Source of the DNA: Ignavibacteriales bacterium
GTDB taxonomy: Bacteria > Bacteroidota > Ignavibacteria > Ignavibacteriales > SURF-24
Assembly (NCBI GenBank): GCA_003599415.1
Contig: QZKB01000157.1
Location: 1 to 39,483 of the forward strand
Direction of reading: 5' to 3'
DNA length: 39,483 bases
A program made the translations under genes and the position numbers. A model generated the notes under the pieces. It was not told where the DNA came from. It saw only the letters and a list, made by a program, of their open reading frames with translations, and did no database searches. Shown here piece after piece: positions 27,351-36,231 of this stretch (its first letter is position 1; every line of letters begins with the position of its first letter).

Positions 27351-27380
27351 TTGTGTTCCTGATTGTTTTCTTTTTATAAT
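27351..27380 (+). promoter_or_regulatory. Possible sigma-70-type promoter of the envelope operon
   Basis: TTGTGT (27351-27356) and TATAAT (27375-27380) are separated by 18 bp, close to the bacterial housekeeping consensus. A start point about 7 bases later would give a leader of roughly 14 nt containing AGGAAA before ATG 27401. Bacteroidota often use a different consensus, so this is tentative. Confidence 0.4.
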
Positions 27381-27400
27381 GATTATCAATAGGAAACTTT

Positions 27401-28702
27401 ATGAAAAATAGAATTACTTTTTTCCTGCCATTGCTTTTTATAATCTTTCTTCTAAGCGGTTGTTCTGTTACTTTATTTGATGAGGCATTAAATGACTCGG
27501 ACAATGGGAATTACAATCAAGCAATTGTAAAATTTGAAGAAGCTCTGATTGCTGAACCTCAGAATCCTGATATCCATAGAGAACTTGGAATTGCATTTTA
27601 TAAATCGAAAGATTTTGCAAATGCGATTTCATCATTGAATAATGCCCTGCAGTTAAACAGCAATGACGGTACTTCAATTTTCTATTTAGGTTTATCATAT
27701 GAGTCTGTACCGGATTATGATAATGCGCTTAAGTATTATAAGAATTATATCAATGGCGGTTACTCAAGCGGTAATACGGTTGAAATAATTGAAGGCAGAA
27801 TACAATGGATTGCAAATAAAAAAATTGAAGAAGATGTTAAAAGAGCTTTAAAGGTTGAAAACGAAATTAAAGCTGACACAATCCGATCAAATTCATTGGC
27901 GGTTTTGTATTTCCAGAATATTGGAAATAACAAAGCGCTGGATCCTCTTCAGAAAGGTTTAACAGAAATGTTAATTACCGATCTGTCCAAGGTAAAAGAC
28001 CTTCGCGTTGTTGAAAGAGTTAAGCTTCAGAAATTGTTGGATGAAATTGGACTTGGGCAAAGCGGTTTGGTTGCAGAAAATACGGCACCACGAGTTGGAA
28101 AGATTTTTGGGGTTAACAAATTAGTTAAAGGTACCTTCCTTGATATTGATTCAACAAATTTCAGGATGGGTGTGGGAATGATCGGAACAACATCCGGCAG
28201 TTATCAGGATCTTACAAATGTCTCAGGTTCACTTGAAGATTTATTCAAACTGGAAAAGGAACTTACTTTTAGTGTAATTGATGAAATGGGAATTAAGCTG
28301 ACAGACGAGGAACGTGAATCTATTCAGGTAATTCCGACAGAATCTTATCTTGCATTTGTTGCTTACAGTAAAGGCCTTGATCTTGAAGACCAGGGACGAT
28401 ACAACGAGGCAGCAGAGCAATACAGAGAGGCTTTCTCAATCGATCCGTTTTTTAATGCTGCCGAACAGAAATATCAGCAGGTGGAAATAATTGACCAGGC
28501 GCAGGATGTCAGCAGTGTGGAAGAGCAAATTCAAAGTACTGATGACCAATATACTCAGTCAACCATGGACAGATTAATTGAAAGTAATTATCAGCTAACC
28601 GGTGAAACTGTTACCGGAAGAGACGATCATAATCCAACAACCAGTTCCGACTTCGGTCGTGGTGTTAGGGTGGATATTGAAATTGTTATTCCGCGAAGAT
28701 AA
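27401..28702 (+). CDS. Lipoprotein with TPR repeats and CsgG/FlgO-type domain
   Basis: A 433-residue lipoprotein: signal peptide with lipobox LLSGC (C21). It has at least three TPR units at about residues 32-130 (YNQAIVKFEEALIAEPQNPD, FANAISSLNNALQLNSND, YDNALKYYKNY). A CsgG/FlgO-like domain follows at about 165-300 (SLAVLYFQNIG, DPLQKGLTEMLITDLSKVKDL, VVERVKLQKLLDEIGLGQSG). A further TPR-like unit is near 330-352. CsgG relatives build outer-membrane secretion pores or sit periplasmically in other assemblies. AGGAAA precedes ATG 27401, with a candidate promoter just upstream. It is the first gene of a seven-gene run, and its CsgG-type domain is a paralogue of the one fused to the caspase gene at 31992. 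Confidence 0.85.
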   Translation: MKNRITFFLPLLFIIFLLSGCSVTLFDEALNDSDNGNYNQAIVKFEEALIAEPQNPDIHRELGIAFYKSKDFANAISSLNNALQLNSNDGTSIFYLGLSYESVPDYDNALKYYKNYINGGYSSGNTVEIIEGRIQWIANKKIEEDVKRALKVENEIKADTIRSNSLAVLYFQNIGNNKALDPLQKGLTEMLITDLSKVKDLRVVERVKLQKLLDEIGLGQSGLVAENTAPRVGKIFGVNKLVKGTFLDIDSTNFRMGVGMIGTTSGSYQDLTNVSGSLEDLFKLEKELTFSVIDEMGIKLTDEERESIQVIPTESYLAFVAYSKGLDLEDQGRYNEAAEQYREAFSIDPFFNAAEQKYQQVEIIDQAQDVSSVEEQIQSTDDQYTQSTMDRLIESNYQLTGETVTGRDDHNPTTSSDFGRGVRVDIEIVIPRR

Positions 28703-28732
28703 AAAAATGTCTTAGACAAAATGGAGTTTGAA

Positions 28733-29842
28733 ATGAAATTATTATCATTAAAAATTGTTTTGTTAATGGCGCTTCTGCCGGTAATTATTCTGGGACAAAT
28801 TTCCAAAAGCAGTTTTTACAGGAGCGCTGATATTAAATCCGGGTTCAGCTATCAGAGCTGGTCAACCGAAAATGATCAGACAATTTCTGAGATGGTTATT
28901 CCGCTAAATTTAATTGTGCCCGTAAGTAAAAGTATTTCTTTTACAGCAAGTACAAATTCTGCTTTTGCTGATCTTAATACTGCTTCAACAAAGCTAAATG
29001 GATTAACCGATACAAGAATTTCCGGCTCATTCATTACAATGGAAGATAAACTTTTAATTACTGCCGGAGTTTTTCTTCCCACAGGAAAAACCAAATTAGA
29101 AAAAGATCAGGCATCAGTTGCCTCCGCTTTGGCTCTTTATCCATTGAATTTCCGTGTACCGAGTTTTGGCCAGGGTTTAATGGCAAACTTGAATGCTGTA
29201 ATGGCGTTCGAGACTAAGGATTTTATTATTGGCGGCGGACTTGGTTTTGTTTACAAAAATGGATTTAAACCTTATGAAAATTTTGATGCTGTTTATAAAC
29301 CGGGAATGGAATTTTCAATTAATGCCGGCGGAGAATCCAACTGGAGCCGCAAATTTAAACTTACTCTTGACGTTACTTATACCTTGTACGGAAAGGATAC
29401 TTATGACGAAACAGAGGTATTTAAATCCGGTAATAAATTAATTGCTGACATACGTGCACTATTTAAATTCCGCGGATTGGATCTGTTAGTTTTTGCAAGA
29501 GAAAGGACAAAAGGACGAAACGACAGGGGACTTGGTAATCTTTCAACTGAAGAAAAAAACAGCAATGGCAACCAAATAGATTTTGGAAGTATGGCTTATA
29601 TTCCTTTGAGCAAGAGTGTTAATTGGAAACTCCTTGCCGATTTTAAATATTATTCTAAAAATGAATATGAAAATAACGGCGCTAAAATATTTGGCGGAGG
29701 TACCGGTTTCAATTTTAAACTATCAGATAATTTCAGCTTTGATATAATGGGCAAATATTCAACCGGTACGCTTGACAATCAAAGCACTTCACTTGGAATT
29801 ACAGGAATCGAGTTCGGCGGAAATATTGTAATAACTTTATAA
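28733..29842 (+). CDS. Putative outer-membrane beta-barrel protein
   Basis: A 369-residue exported protein with signal peptide KLLSLKIVLLMALLPVIILGQ. The mature part alternates hydrophobic and polar residues in many short strands joined by turns (for example FIIGGGLGFVYKNGFKPY, WKLLADFKYYSKNEYE, FSFDIMGKYSTG). It ends in a strand GIEFGGNIVITL, a layout expected for an outer-membrane barrel. No known family is recognised. ATG 28733 is preferred to 28721, because GGAG lies 6 bases before it and no site precedes the other. It follows the CsgG-type lipoprotein by 30 bp and is likely its outer-membrane partner. Confidence 0.75.
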   Translation: MKLLSLKIVLLMALLPVIILGQISKSSFYRSADIKSGFSYQSWSTENDQTISEMVIPLNLIVPVSKSISFTASTNSAFADLNTASTKLNGLTDTRISGSFITMEDKLLITAGVFLPTGKTKLEKDQASVASALALYPLNFRVPSFGQGLMANLNAVMAFETKDFIIGGGLGFVYKNGFKPYENFDAVYKPGMEFSINAGGESNWSRKFKLTLDVTYTLYGKDTYDETEVFKSGNKLIADIRALFKFRGLDLLVFARERTKGRNDRGLGNLSTEEKNSNGNQIDFGSMAYIPLSKSVNWKLLADFKYYSKNEYENNGAKIFGGGTGFNFKLSDNFSFDIMGKYSTGTLDNQSTSLGITGIEFGGNIVITL

Positions 29843-29844
29843 AT

Positions 29845-29860
29845 TTTTTTCCGGAAAAAA
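29845..29860. promoter_or_regulatory. Perfect 16-bp palindrome between operon genes 2 and 3
   Basis: TTTTTTCCGGAAAAAA lies directly after the barrel gene stop and before the AGGAG ribosome site of the next gene, extendable by AAA/TTT with a single-base bulge. It may be a weak intra-operon hairpin or attenuator. It lacks a following T-run, so full termination is unlikely. Confidence 0.4.
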
Positions 29861-29878
29861 TTTAACCAGGAGTTTTTT

Positions 29879-31948
29879 ATGACTAATATTTACAAACTAC
29901 CAATAGTTTTATTAGTCCTTATTGTTTGCAATTTCTTTCTTTCCTGTGAACACAATGTAACTGAACCTGCGGGACAAAAAACAAAAGTCCAGTTTACGTT
30001 TCAGAAAACTAACCATAATTTTTATGGTAAAGGTTGGTGGAGAGGAGAACACTCTAGTGAAAGAAGTAAGAATATCTCATTCACTACTAAGGAAACTTTA
30101 TCAAAAACTAATGAACAGATTGATGAGGTAAAAGTACTTTGCCTTGATATGACTCAATGGTACGATGTTGATGAATTTATCAAAGCCTGGAATGCAACCG
30201 AACAGTATTCTTTGTTTGATACCACGTTGTGGGATGATTCAAGAGATGACTGGGAAAATATTTCACTTACATTAAAAAGTTATACCGGTGATTATTACCA
30301 GGTTGTAGGTGAATTGAATCTTTCAATTATAGATTCTATTGCAAAAGGGACTATTAATCTTAATCCTGGTTTGAATTACTTTTTATACTGCTTTCGTTCA
30401 GGCGGAACAACAGTTTATATAAATGAAACCGATGCTGAAATAGTTGAAGGAGAGGATAATGTTGTAAGGCTTGACTCCTCTGCAGTAGATTTTGCTCCTG
30501 AGGTTCCAGGTTCTCCTTATCCTGTAGATGGTGCGACAGGCGTCTCAACCTCTGTTACATTAAATTGGGAATGTTACGATGCAGAGAGTGATACTTTAAC
30601 CTATTATATATATTTTGGTACTGAATCTGACCCGCCATATTATTCTATGACCAACGAAAATTCTTATATTCTTTCAGGATTATCTGCCGGAACAACCTAT
30701 CACTGGAAAATTGAAGCTTACGATGCAGATTATAATTCTTCAGAAGGACCTGTCTGGTCATTTACAACAGGTGGAAGTTCAAGTATTCCAGCTGCACCAA
30801 CATTATATATGCCTGCAGACAGGGCAACCGATCAACCTACTTCACTTTCATTAGAATGGAATTCAAGCAGCCTTGCCACAAGTTACAATTTACAGGTATC
30901 AGCCAACAATTCATTTTCAAGTTATATATACAATCAGAATGTCGGCAGTTCGACATACTATCAGCTAACCGGTTTATCGAATAATACAACTTATTACTGG
31001 CGTGTTAATGCATCCAATAGTTATGGTACCTCCGGATGGTCAAATGTCTGGTCCTTTACTACCGGCAGCGCTTCAACCAATGGATGGATAACCCAAACTA
31101 GTCCAACTTCAGATAATCTGTATTCTGTCTATTTCCCAGGTACCTCAACCGGTTTTGCCGTTGGCAGTTACGGAACAATTATTAATACAACTAACGGAGG
31201 TACAAACTGGACTTTACAAACAAGCGGAACAAGTAATACTTTATTAGGAGTGTACTTTGTTTCTTTAACTACCGGATGGGCTGTTGGCTATAATGGTACG
31301 ATTGTAAAAACTACAAATGGTGGTTCCAGTTGGGTAACTCAATCAAGTGGAATTACAGATGATTTATATGCAGTCTGCTTTACCTCATCCACTATAGGTT
31401 ATGTTGGCGGCTACGGAGGAGTAATATTAAAAACCTCTGATGGCGGTTCTACCTGGAACATTCAATCGAGTCCAACTACATCTGACCTGTGGTCTATGTA
31501 TTTTACTTCATCCACAACCGGATGGGCAGTAGGACAATATGGTACAATAATAAAAACAACAAACAGCGGTTCAACCTGGTCTATTCAGAATAGTAATACA
31601 AGTACTTTATTAAATAGTATTTGTTTTAATTCTTCTGCATCCGGTATTGCTGTGGGTTCTAATGGAATAATTGTTCAAACAAACGATGGTGGAAATAACT
31701 GGTCGTTACAAACAAGTACTATCTCATCCTCGATATACTGGATCCATTTCTATCCGTCATCTTCAACAGGTTGGGCGGTTGGTAGTGATGGATTGATTCT
31801 TAAAACTACAAACGGAGGATCAAACTGGGCGACACAAGATTCTCCCACTTCAAACAGTCTCTTTTCCGTTTGTGCTGCGTCAACTAATGTTTGTTATGCA
31901 GTAGGCAGCAGCGGAACAATTATCTATACTTCTTCAGGGGGAAATTAA
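29879..31948 (+). CDS. Lipoprotein with two FN3 domains and seven Ycf48-like propeller repeats
   Basis: A 689-residue lipoprotein: signal peptide ending LSC (C23). After a domain of about 180 residues come two fibronectin type III domains (about 205-300 and 305-398; each with the Y-x-W-x-(V/I)-x-A core and ending WSFTTG). The last 290 residues hold seven repeats of about 41 residues with the pattern GWAVG-x-G-x-I-(V/L)-KTT-x-GG-x-x-W. This is the photosystem-assembly Ycf48/BNR-like type, and seven copies could close a seven-bladed propeller. No T9SS tail is present. CAGGAG lies 7 bases before ATG 29879. Third gene of the operon; most likely a surface or periplasmic recognition protein. Confidence 0.85.
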   Translation: MTNIYKLPIVLLVLIVCNFFLSCEHNVTEPAGQKTKVQFTFQKTNHNFYGKGWWRGEHSSERSKNISFTTKETLSKTNEQIDEVKVLCLDMTQWYDVDEFIKAWNATEQYSLFDTTLWDDSRDDWENISLTLKSYTGDYYQVVGELNLSIIDSIAKGTINLNPGLNYFLYCFRSGGTTVYINETDAEIVEGEDNVVRLDSSAVDFAPEVPGSPYPVDGATGVSTSVTLNWECYDAESDTLTYYIYFGTESDPPYYSMTNENSYILSGLSAGTTYHWKIEAYDADYNSSEGPVWSFTTGGSSSIPAAPTLYMPADRATDQPTSLSLEWNSSSLATSYNLQVSANNSFSSYIYNQNVGSSTYYQLTGLSNNTTYYWRVNASNSYGTSGWSNVWSFTTGSASTNGWITQTSPTSDNLYSVYFPGTSTGFAVGSYGTIINTTNGGTNWTLQTSGTSNTLLGVYFVSLTTGWAVGYNGTIVKTTNGGSSWVTQSSGITDDLYAVCFTSSTIGYVGGYGGVILKTSDGGSTWNIQSSPTTSDLWSMYFTSSTTGWAVGQYGTIIKTTNSGSTWSIQNSNTSTLLNSICFNSSASGIAVGSNGIIVQTNDGGNNWSLQTSTISSSIYWIHFYPSSSTGWAVGSDGLILKTTNGGSNWATQDSPTSNSLFSVCAASTNVCYAVGSSGTIIYTSSGGN

Positions 31949-31991
31949 AAATTATAAGCAATAAGAAAATTCAACAAAGAATAGAATAATT

Positions 31992-34019
31992 ATGAAAACA
32001 AAAATATTTTTTATCATACTTCTTGCGGTTTCAATCTGCGTAAAGATAAAGGCAGATGATGAAGTAAAGAAAAAAATTACTATTGCTGTTCTTTACTTTG
32101 ATAACAACAGCGTTATCGATAAGGAAAAACTTGACCCGCTTGGTAAAGGCATTGCACAAATGCTAATTACAGAAGTAACAAAGCAGAGCGCTTTTAAAGT
32201 TGTTGAAAGAGAAAGACTCAATGATCTTCTTAAGGAACAACAACTATCATTAAGCGGCGCGGTTGAACAATCAACTATTCAGAAAGTTGGAAAACTGCTT
32301 GGGGCACAGACATTGTTATTTGGAAGCTACGTTAATTTTTATGGCGGAGAGATGCGTCTTGATATGCGCATTGTAGAAACCGAGACGGGTCTTACACTAA
32401 AAGCCGAAGAAGAAACCGGTGATGTTGAAGACCTTTTTGATATGATAAAAAATCTTTCCGATAAAGTTGCTGATTATTATGATATAGAACTTTCCAAAGA
32501 TGAAACTGCCACGTTAGTTGAAAATGAAGGCAAGTTGAATGTAGAGGCATCGTTGTCATTTTCAAAAGGAATAGCGCTCGAAGAACAGGCAAGGCAATTG
32601 CTTAAAAACGGAGACAGGTTTAATTCAATTAAGTTATACAAAGACGCAATTTCTATGTATGAATCTGCTTTAAGTACTACTCCGGGTTTTTCTGAAGCTG
32701 CCGAAAGAATTCATAACTTAAATCTGGCAATGGTTAGCGTTGATATTAAAGACAATAAGCCAACAGGTGAAAAACCACCTTCACTTTCAATTCTTGAACC
32801 AGAAATAATGAGCGGAAAAGATGTTGTATTTAAAGAAAATAAAATGACAGTTCGCGGTAAAGCTGTTCCAGCCGGTGGATTTAATGATATTACAGTAAAT
32901 GGTCAGAAAGTAAATTTCATTTCTGATAATGAGTTCTTCCTTAACCTTGATTTGCAGGAAGGAATAAATGATGTTCAGATAAGGTCGGTTGATAAGAATG
33001 ATAAAAGCGAGACAATATCTTTCAAGGTAAATCATCAAAAGGAAATTGTTGCCCCGATAATTACTTTGCTTGAACCCAGGCTTACACGCGGAATTAAAGT
33101 TGTAAGCAAAAGTGATGTGATAAAAGTAAGAGGAATAGCAATTGACGATAACGGTATAAGCCAGGTACTTGTTAATGGTAAACCGGTTAATGTTTCTCCT
33201 AATGGAGATTTTTCTTCAGAAGTATTTTTAAAACAGGGTGCGAATGATATTATAATCAAAGCAATGGATTTAATGAATAACACATCCGAAGAAAAATTTG
33301 TATTTCAAAAAGGTGAAAAACAGGAAGATGTTATTGATGCGACAGGAAAAAGGAATGCGCTTGTAATCGGCAACAGCAATTATAAATCTGCCCCGTTAAG
33401 AAATCCCGTTAATGATGCAAACGCAATTTCACAAACATTAAAGCAAACCGGTTTTGATGTTACCTTAGCGCTGGATGTTAAGACACAAAATGATCTTAAA
33501 AAAATTATCCGGGAGTTTGGAAAGAAACTCCGCAACGGTGAAGTTGGATTGTTTTATTATTCCGGTCACGGTTTGCAGGTAAAAGGAATTAATTATCTTG
33601 TGCCGGTTGAAGCAGAAATTGCTAAAGAAGAAGACGTTGAATTTGAAGGTGTTGATGTTAATATGGTACTGGCCGAAATGGAATTCGCCAAGAATAAATT
33701 GAACATTGTTATTCTAGATGCATGCCGCAATAATCCTTTTGCACGAAGTTTCCGCTCTGCTGCAAATGGTCTTGTTCAGTTAAATGCTCCTGTAGGAACA
33801 TTGATTGCCTACTCAACTGCACCAGGTTCAGTTGCGTCTGATGGAGCAGGCAGCAACGGTTTATGGACAGAAGAATTTCTTAATGCTGTAAAAGTACCGG
33901 GCTCAAAGATAGAAGATGTTTTTAAACATGTCAGATCGAACGTAAGAAAGAAATCCAATAATGAACAAATTCCCTGGGAATCCTCTTCGATTGAAGGAGA
34001 TTTTTATTTTATACAATAG
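31992..34019 (+). CDS. Exported CsgG/FlgO domain - Ig-like domains - caspase (peptidase C14) fusion
   Basis: A 675-residue exported protein. The signal peptide covers about residues 1-21. A CsgG/FlgO-like domain (about 28-165) shares ITIAVLYFDNN, GKGIAQMLITEVTK and VVERERLNDLL with the first gene of the operon. A short helical/TPR-like link (about 180-250) is followed by two glucodextranase B-like Ig domains (about 258-345 and 352-440; VRGKA..GGFNDITVNGQKV, VRGIAIDDNGISQVLVNGKPV). A metacaspase/caspase domain (about 449-660) completes the protein. Its catalytic dyad is intact: H526 in YYSGHGLQ and C578 in LDACRNNPF. The ALVIGNSNYKSAPLRNPVNDA opening is typical of bacterial C14 peptidases. It sits in an operon with a papain-like peptidase. 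Substrate unknown. Confidence 0.93.
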   Translation: MKTKIFFIILLAVSICVKIKADDEVKKKITIAVLYFDNNSVIDKEKLDPLGKGIAQMLITEVTKQSAFKVVERERLNDLLKEQQLSLSGAVEQSTIQKVGKLLGAQTLLFGSYVNFYGGEMRLDMRIVETETGLTLKAEEETGDVEDLFDMIKNLSDKVADYYDIELSKDETATLVENEGKLNVEASLSFSKGIALEEQARQLLKNGDRFNSIKLYKDAISMYESALSTTPGFSEAAERIHNLNLAMVSVDIKDNKPTGEKPPSLSILEPEIMSGKDVVFKENKMTVRGKAVPAGGFNDITVNGQKVNFISDNEFFLNLDLQEGINDVQIRSVDKNDKSETISFKVNHQKEIVAPIITLLEPRLTRGIKVVSKSDVIKVRGIAIDDNGISQVLVNGKPVNVSPNGDFSSEVFLKQGANDIIIKAMDLMNNTSEEKFVFQKGEKQEDVIDATGKRNALVIGNSNYKSAPLRNPVNDANAISQTLKQTGFDVTLALDVKTQNDLKKIIREFGKKLRNGEVGLFYYSGHGLQVKGINYLVPVEAEIAKEEDVEFEGVDVNMVLAEMEFAKNKLNIVILDACRNNPFARSFRSAANGLVQLNAPVGTLIAYSTAPGSVASDGAGSNGLWTEEFLNAVKVPGSKIEDVFKHVRSNVRKKSNNEQIPWESSSIEGDFYFIQ

Positions 34020-34042
34020 CTGCGGAGTAAGTCATTAAAACC

Positions 34043-35245
34043 TTGTTAAAGCGGATTCTTCATTTTGATGTTATTGCCGTCTGCATAAACATTTTCCTGT
34101 TTATATGGATAGTATCAATTATTAAGATTGATCTTGGATTTCTTGACCCGGTTGGCAAAGCATTATCCGATTTTGACGTCTATGATATTTATTTCTCAAA
34201 ACTCCGTGAGGAACCAAACGCAGATACTAATATCGTGCTTGTAAATATCGGCAACCTTGGGCGTGCGGAAATCGGGCACCAGATAAATGTTATCAATAGA
34301 TATTCTCCAAAAGTGATAGGGCTGGACGCACTCTTCTTTACAGAAAAAGATTCTCAAAGTGATTCTGTCCTAGCTGATGCTTTTTCCAAAGTTGAAAATA
34401 TGGTGCTTGTAAGCAAGCTGGATTATTACAACGATTCAAATGACTCATATGATTCACTTATCACTTCGATAAACAAATTCAGCATTCATACAAAAAACGG
34501 ATTCGCTAACCTTCCTGACGATGCAACAGGCAGCTTCAGAACAATTAGAAATTTTAAACCATCTGCCGTTTGCAGTGGTAAGCAGGTTAATTCTTTTGCC
34601 GTAAACGTTGCAGGCATTTATAGCAAAGATGCTGCTGATGAATTCATTAAAAGAGAGAATGAATACGAGATGATTAACTACAGGGGGAACTATAACAAAT
34701 TCTATTATATCGATGCACCTGACCTGTTTGATGAAACGCGCAGCTTCAGTTTTATAAAAAATAAAATTGTTCTGATGGGTTATATGGGTACAGACCTTAG
34801 CACCCAAACTGTTGATGATGCTTTCTTTACTCCTTTAAATGAAAAGTATGCGGGCAGGTCTTTCCCGGATATGTACGGGATTGTAATCCATGCAAATATT
34901 GTATCAATGTTATTATACAGAAATTACATCGGGCAGCTGCCTTATATCTTCAGTATTATCTTCGCAATTATTCTCTGCTATATAAATGCAGTTATTCTTG
35001 TCTATATGAAAAAGCATCACGATAAATGGTACAATGGATTTAACAAAGCATTTATCTTTGTTCAGACTGTTGGAAATTTATTTCTCGGTGTCTGGCTTTT
35101 CAGCAGTTTTAATTACAGGATTAATCTTACGCTTGCGATTGCAGTAATTGTACTCGTCCCTTCATTTATTGATTTGTACTATAATTACCTGGAAACTCTT
35201 TATGCTAAAATTAAAAATTCGTTAAAAGGGAAAAAACATGAATAA
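34043..35245 (+). CDS. CHASE2-domain membrane protein without output domain
   Basis: A 400-residue membrane protein. TM1 (about residues 9-29) is followed by an extracytoplasmic CHASE2 sensor domain (about 35-285; VNIGNLGRAEIGHQINVINRYSPKVIGLD, KNKIVLMGYMG and the late FPDMYGIVIHANIVSMLL). Three closely spaced TM helices (about 295-318, 335-357 and 360-380) come last. CHASE2 is normally followed by a cyclase, kinase or phosphatase; here only about 20 basic residues follow the last helix. The start is TTG 34043 with a distant GGAG; no in-frame ATG exists nearby. It overlaps the FecR-like gene by 8 bp. Any signalling must go through a partner. Confidence 0.88.
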   Translation: MLKRILHFDVIAVCINIFLFIWIVSIIKIDLGFLDPVGKALSDFDVYDIYFSKLREEPNADTNIVLVNIGNLGRAEIGHQINVINRYSPKVIGLDALFFTEKDSQSDSVLADAFSKVENMVLVSKLDYYNDSNDSYDSLITSINKFSIHTKNGFANLPDDATGSFRTIRNFKPSAVCSGKQVNSFAVNVAGIYSKDAADEFIKRENEYEMINYRGNYNKFYYIDAPDLFDETRSFSFIKNKIVLMGYMGTDLSTQTVDDAFFTPLNEKYAGRSFPDMYGIVIHANIVSMLLYRNYIGQLPYIFSIIFAIILCYINAVILVYMKKHHDKWYNGFNKAFIFVQTVGNLFLGVWLFSSFNYRINLTLAIAVIVLVPSFIDLYYNYLETLYAKIKNSLKGKKHE

Positions 35246-36179
35246 GTTTATTGTAAAACTTGCAGCAATAATTTTTGTAAACCTGCTTATAACCACTGCA
35301 GGATTAGCACAGGAGAATTTATTTACAGTTATTGCACTTAAAGGGAAAGTAAGTGCTAAAGCTACAAATGCCGGCGACTGGAAGACTATAAACGTAGGAG
35401 ATAAACTGTTTGCAGGCGATAAAGTAAAATTAGGTGCTAAAGAATATCTTGGTATTGCTCACACAAAAGGAAAAACTATGGAGTTGAAAACCGAGGGTAT
35501 CTTTGACGTTAACGAGCTGGCAGCTAAGATAAAGAAAGAAAGCGGCACTCTTACTAAAAATTTTACAAAGTACCTTGTAAGTGAAATGGTTGTAAGCGGC
35601 AATAAAAGTAAAAACATGACAATGCTTGGAGCAGTTGTCAGAAGTCTTGCAAATAATATTAAGTTAACTGTAACCCTGAATAACAATCTTCTTAATCCCG
35701 TTCTTAATGCATCCTGGACGAGCCTTGGTGAAGGGAAGCGTTATGTCTTCAGATTAATTAACCCGAGTAATAAAACAGTTTACATGGAAATTCTGAACGA
35801 TACTTCTTTTACACTTGATATGAACTCATTCAATATACAAAAGGATATTCCGTACAAATGGTTTATACTTGGTGCAGATAATAGTACAATCGTTTCGGAT
35901 ACAGCTTCATTCAGTTACCTCTCTGATGTTAAATACAAACCTGTTGCAGATTCGCTTGAGCAGCTAAAATCGGATTTTGAAGATGAGGAAGCCTTGCTTA
36001 ACCAACTGATCATAGCTTCTTTCTTTGAACAGCATAAACTTTATGATGAAGCTATTAAAGTCTACGAGAATATTCTTCAGCAGGCACCCGATATCCAAAT
36101 GTTCAGGCAAAGATATATTGATTTCCTGGTTAACAATGGTTTTAGTGCAAGAGCAAAACAAATATTGGCGCAGGAGTAA
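35238..36179 (+). CDS. Periplasmic FecR-like protein with TPR-like C-terminus
   Basis: A 313-residue exported protein. Signal peptide to about residue 25 (LITTAGLAQ). The N-terminal domain (about 28-100) has the FecR-type pattern: LKGKVSAKATNAGDWKTINVGDKLFAGDKVKLG, followed by GKTMELKTEGIFDVNEL. A middle beta region follows (about 135-235; YVFRLINPSNKTVYMEIL). The C-terminal part has a helical repeat resembling a TPR (LYDEAIKVYENILQQAPD). Stand-alone FecR-like proteins of this kind are often found beside CHASE2 and caspase-type proteins. ATG 35238 lies within the end of the CHASE2 gene, with AAAAGGG upstream, so translation is coupled. Confidence 0.82.
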   Translation: MNKFIVKLAAIIFVNLLITTAGLAQENLFTVIALKGKVSAKATNAGDWKTINVGDKLFAGDKVKLGAKEYLGIAHTKGKTMELKTEGIFDVNELAAKIKKESGTLTKNFTKYLVSEMVVSGNKSKNMTMLGAVVRSLANNIKLTVTLNNNLLNPVLNASWTSLGEGKRYVFRLINPSNKTVYMEILNDTSFTLDMNSFNIQKDIPYKWFILGADNSTIVSDTASFSYLSDVKYKPVADSLEQLKSDFEDEEALLNQLIIASFFEQHKLYDEAIKVYENILQQAPDIQMFRQRYIDFLVNNGFSARAKQILAQE

Positions 36180-36231
36180 GACAAAAATTTTTAAATCCGG
36201 CATTAATACCGGTGTAATAAAATAAATTGAG

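Noticed and set aside
29879..31948. T9SS cargo assignment for the propeller lipoprotein.
   Set aside because: No sorting tail is present; the protein ends within the seventh repeat. The lipobox Cys points to lipoprotein export instead.
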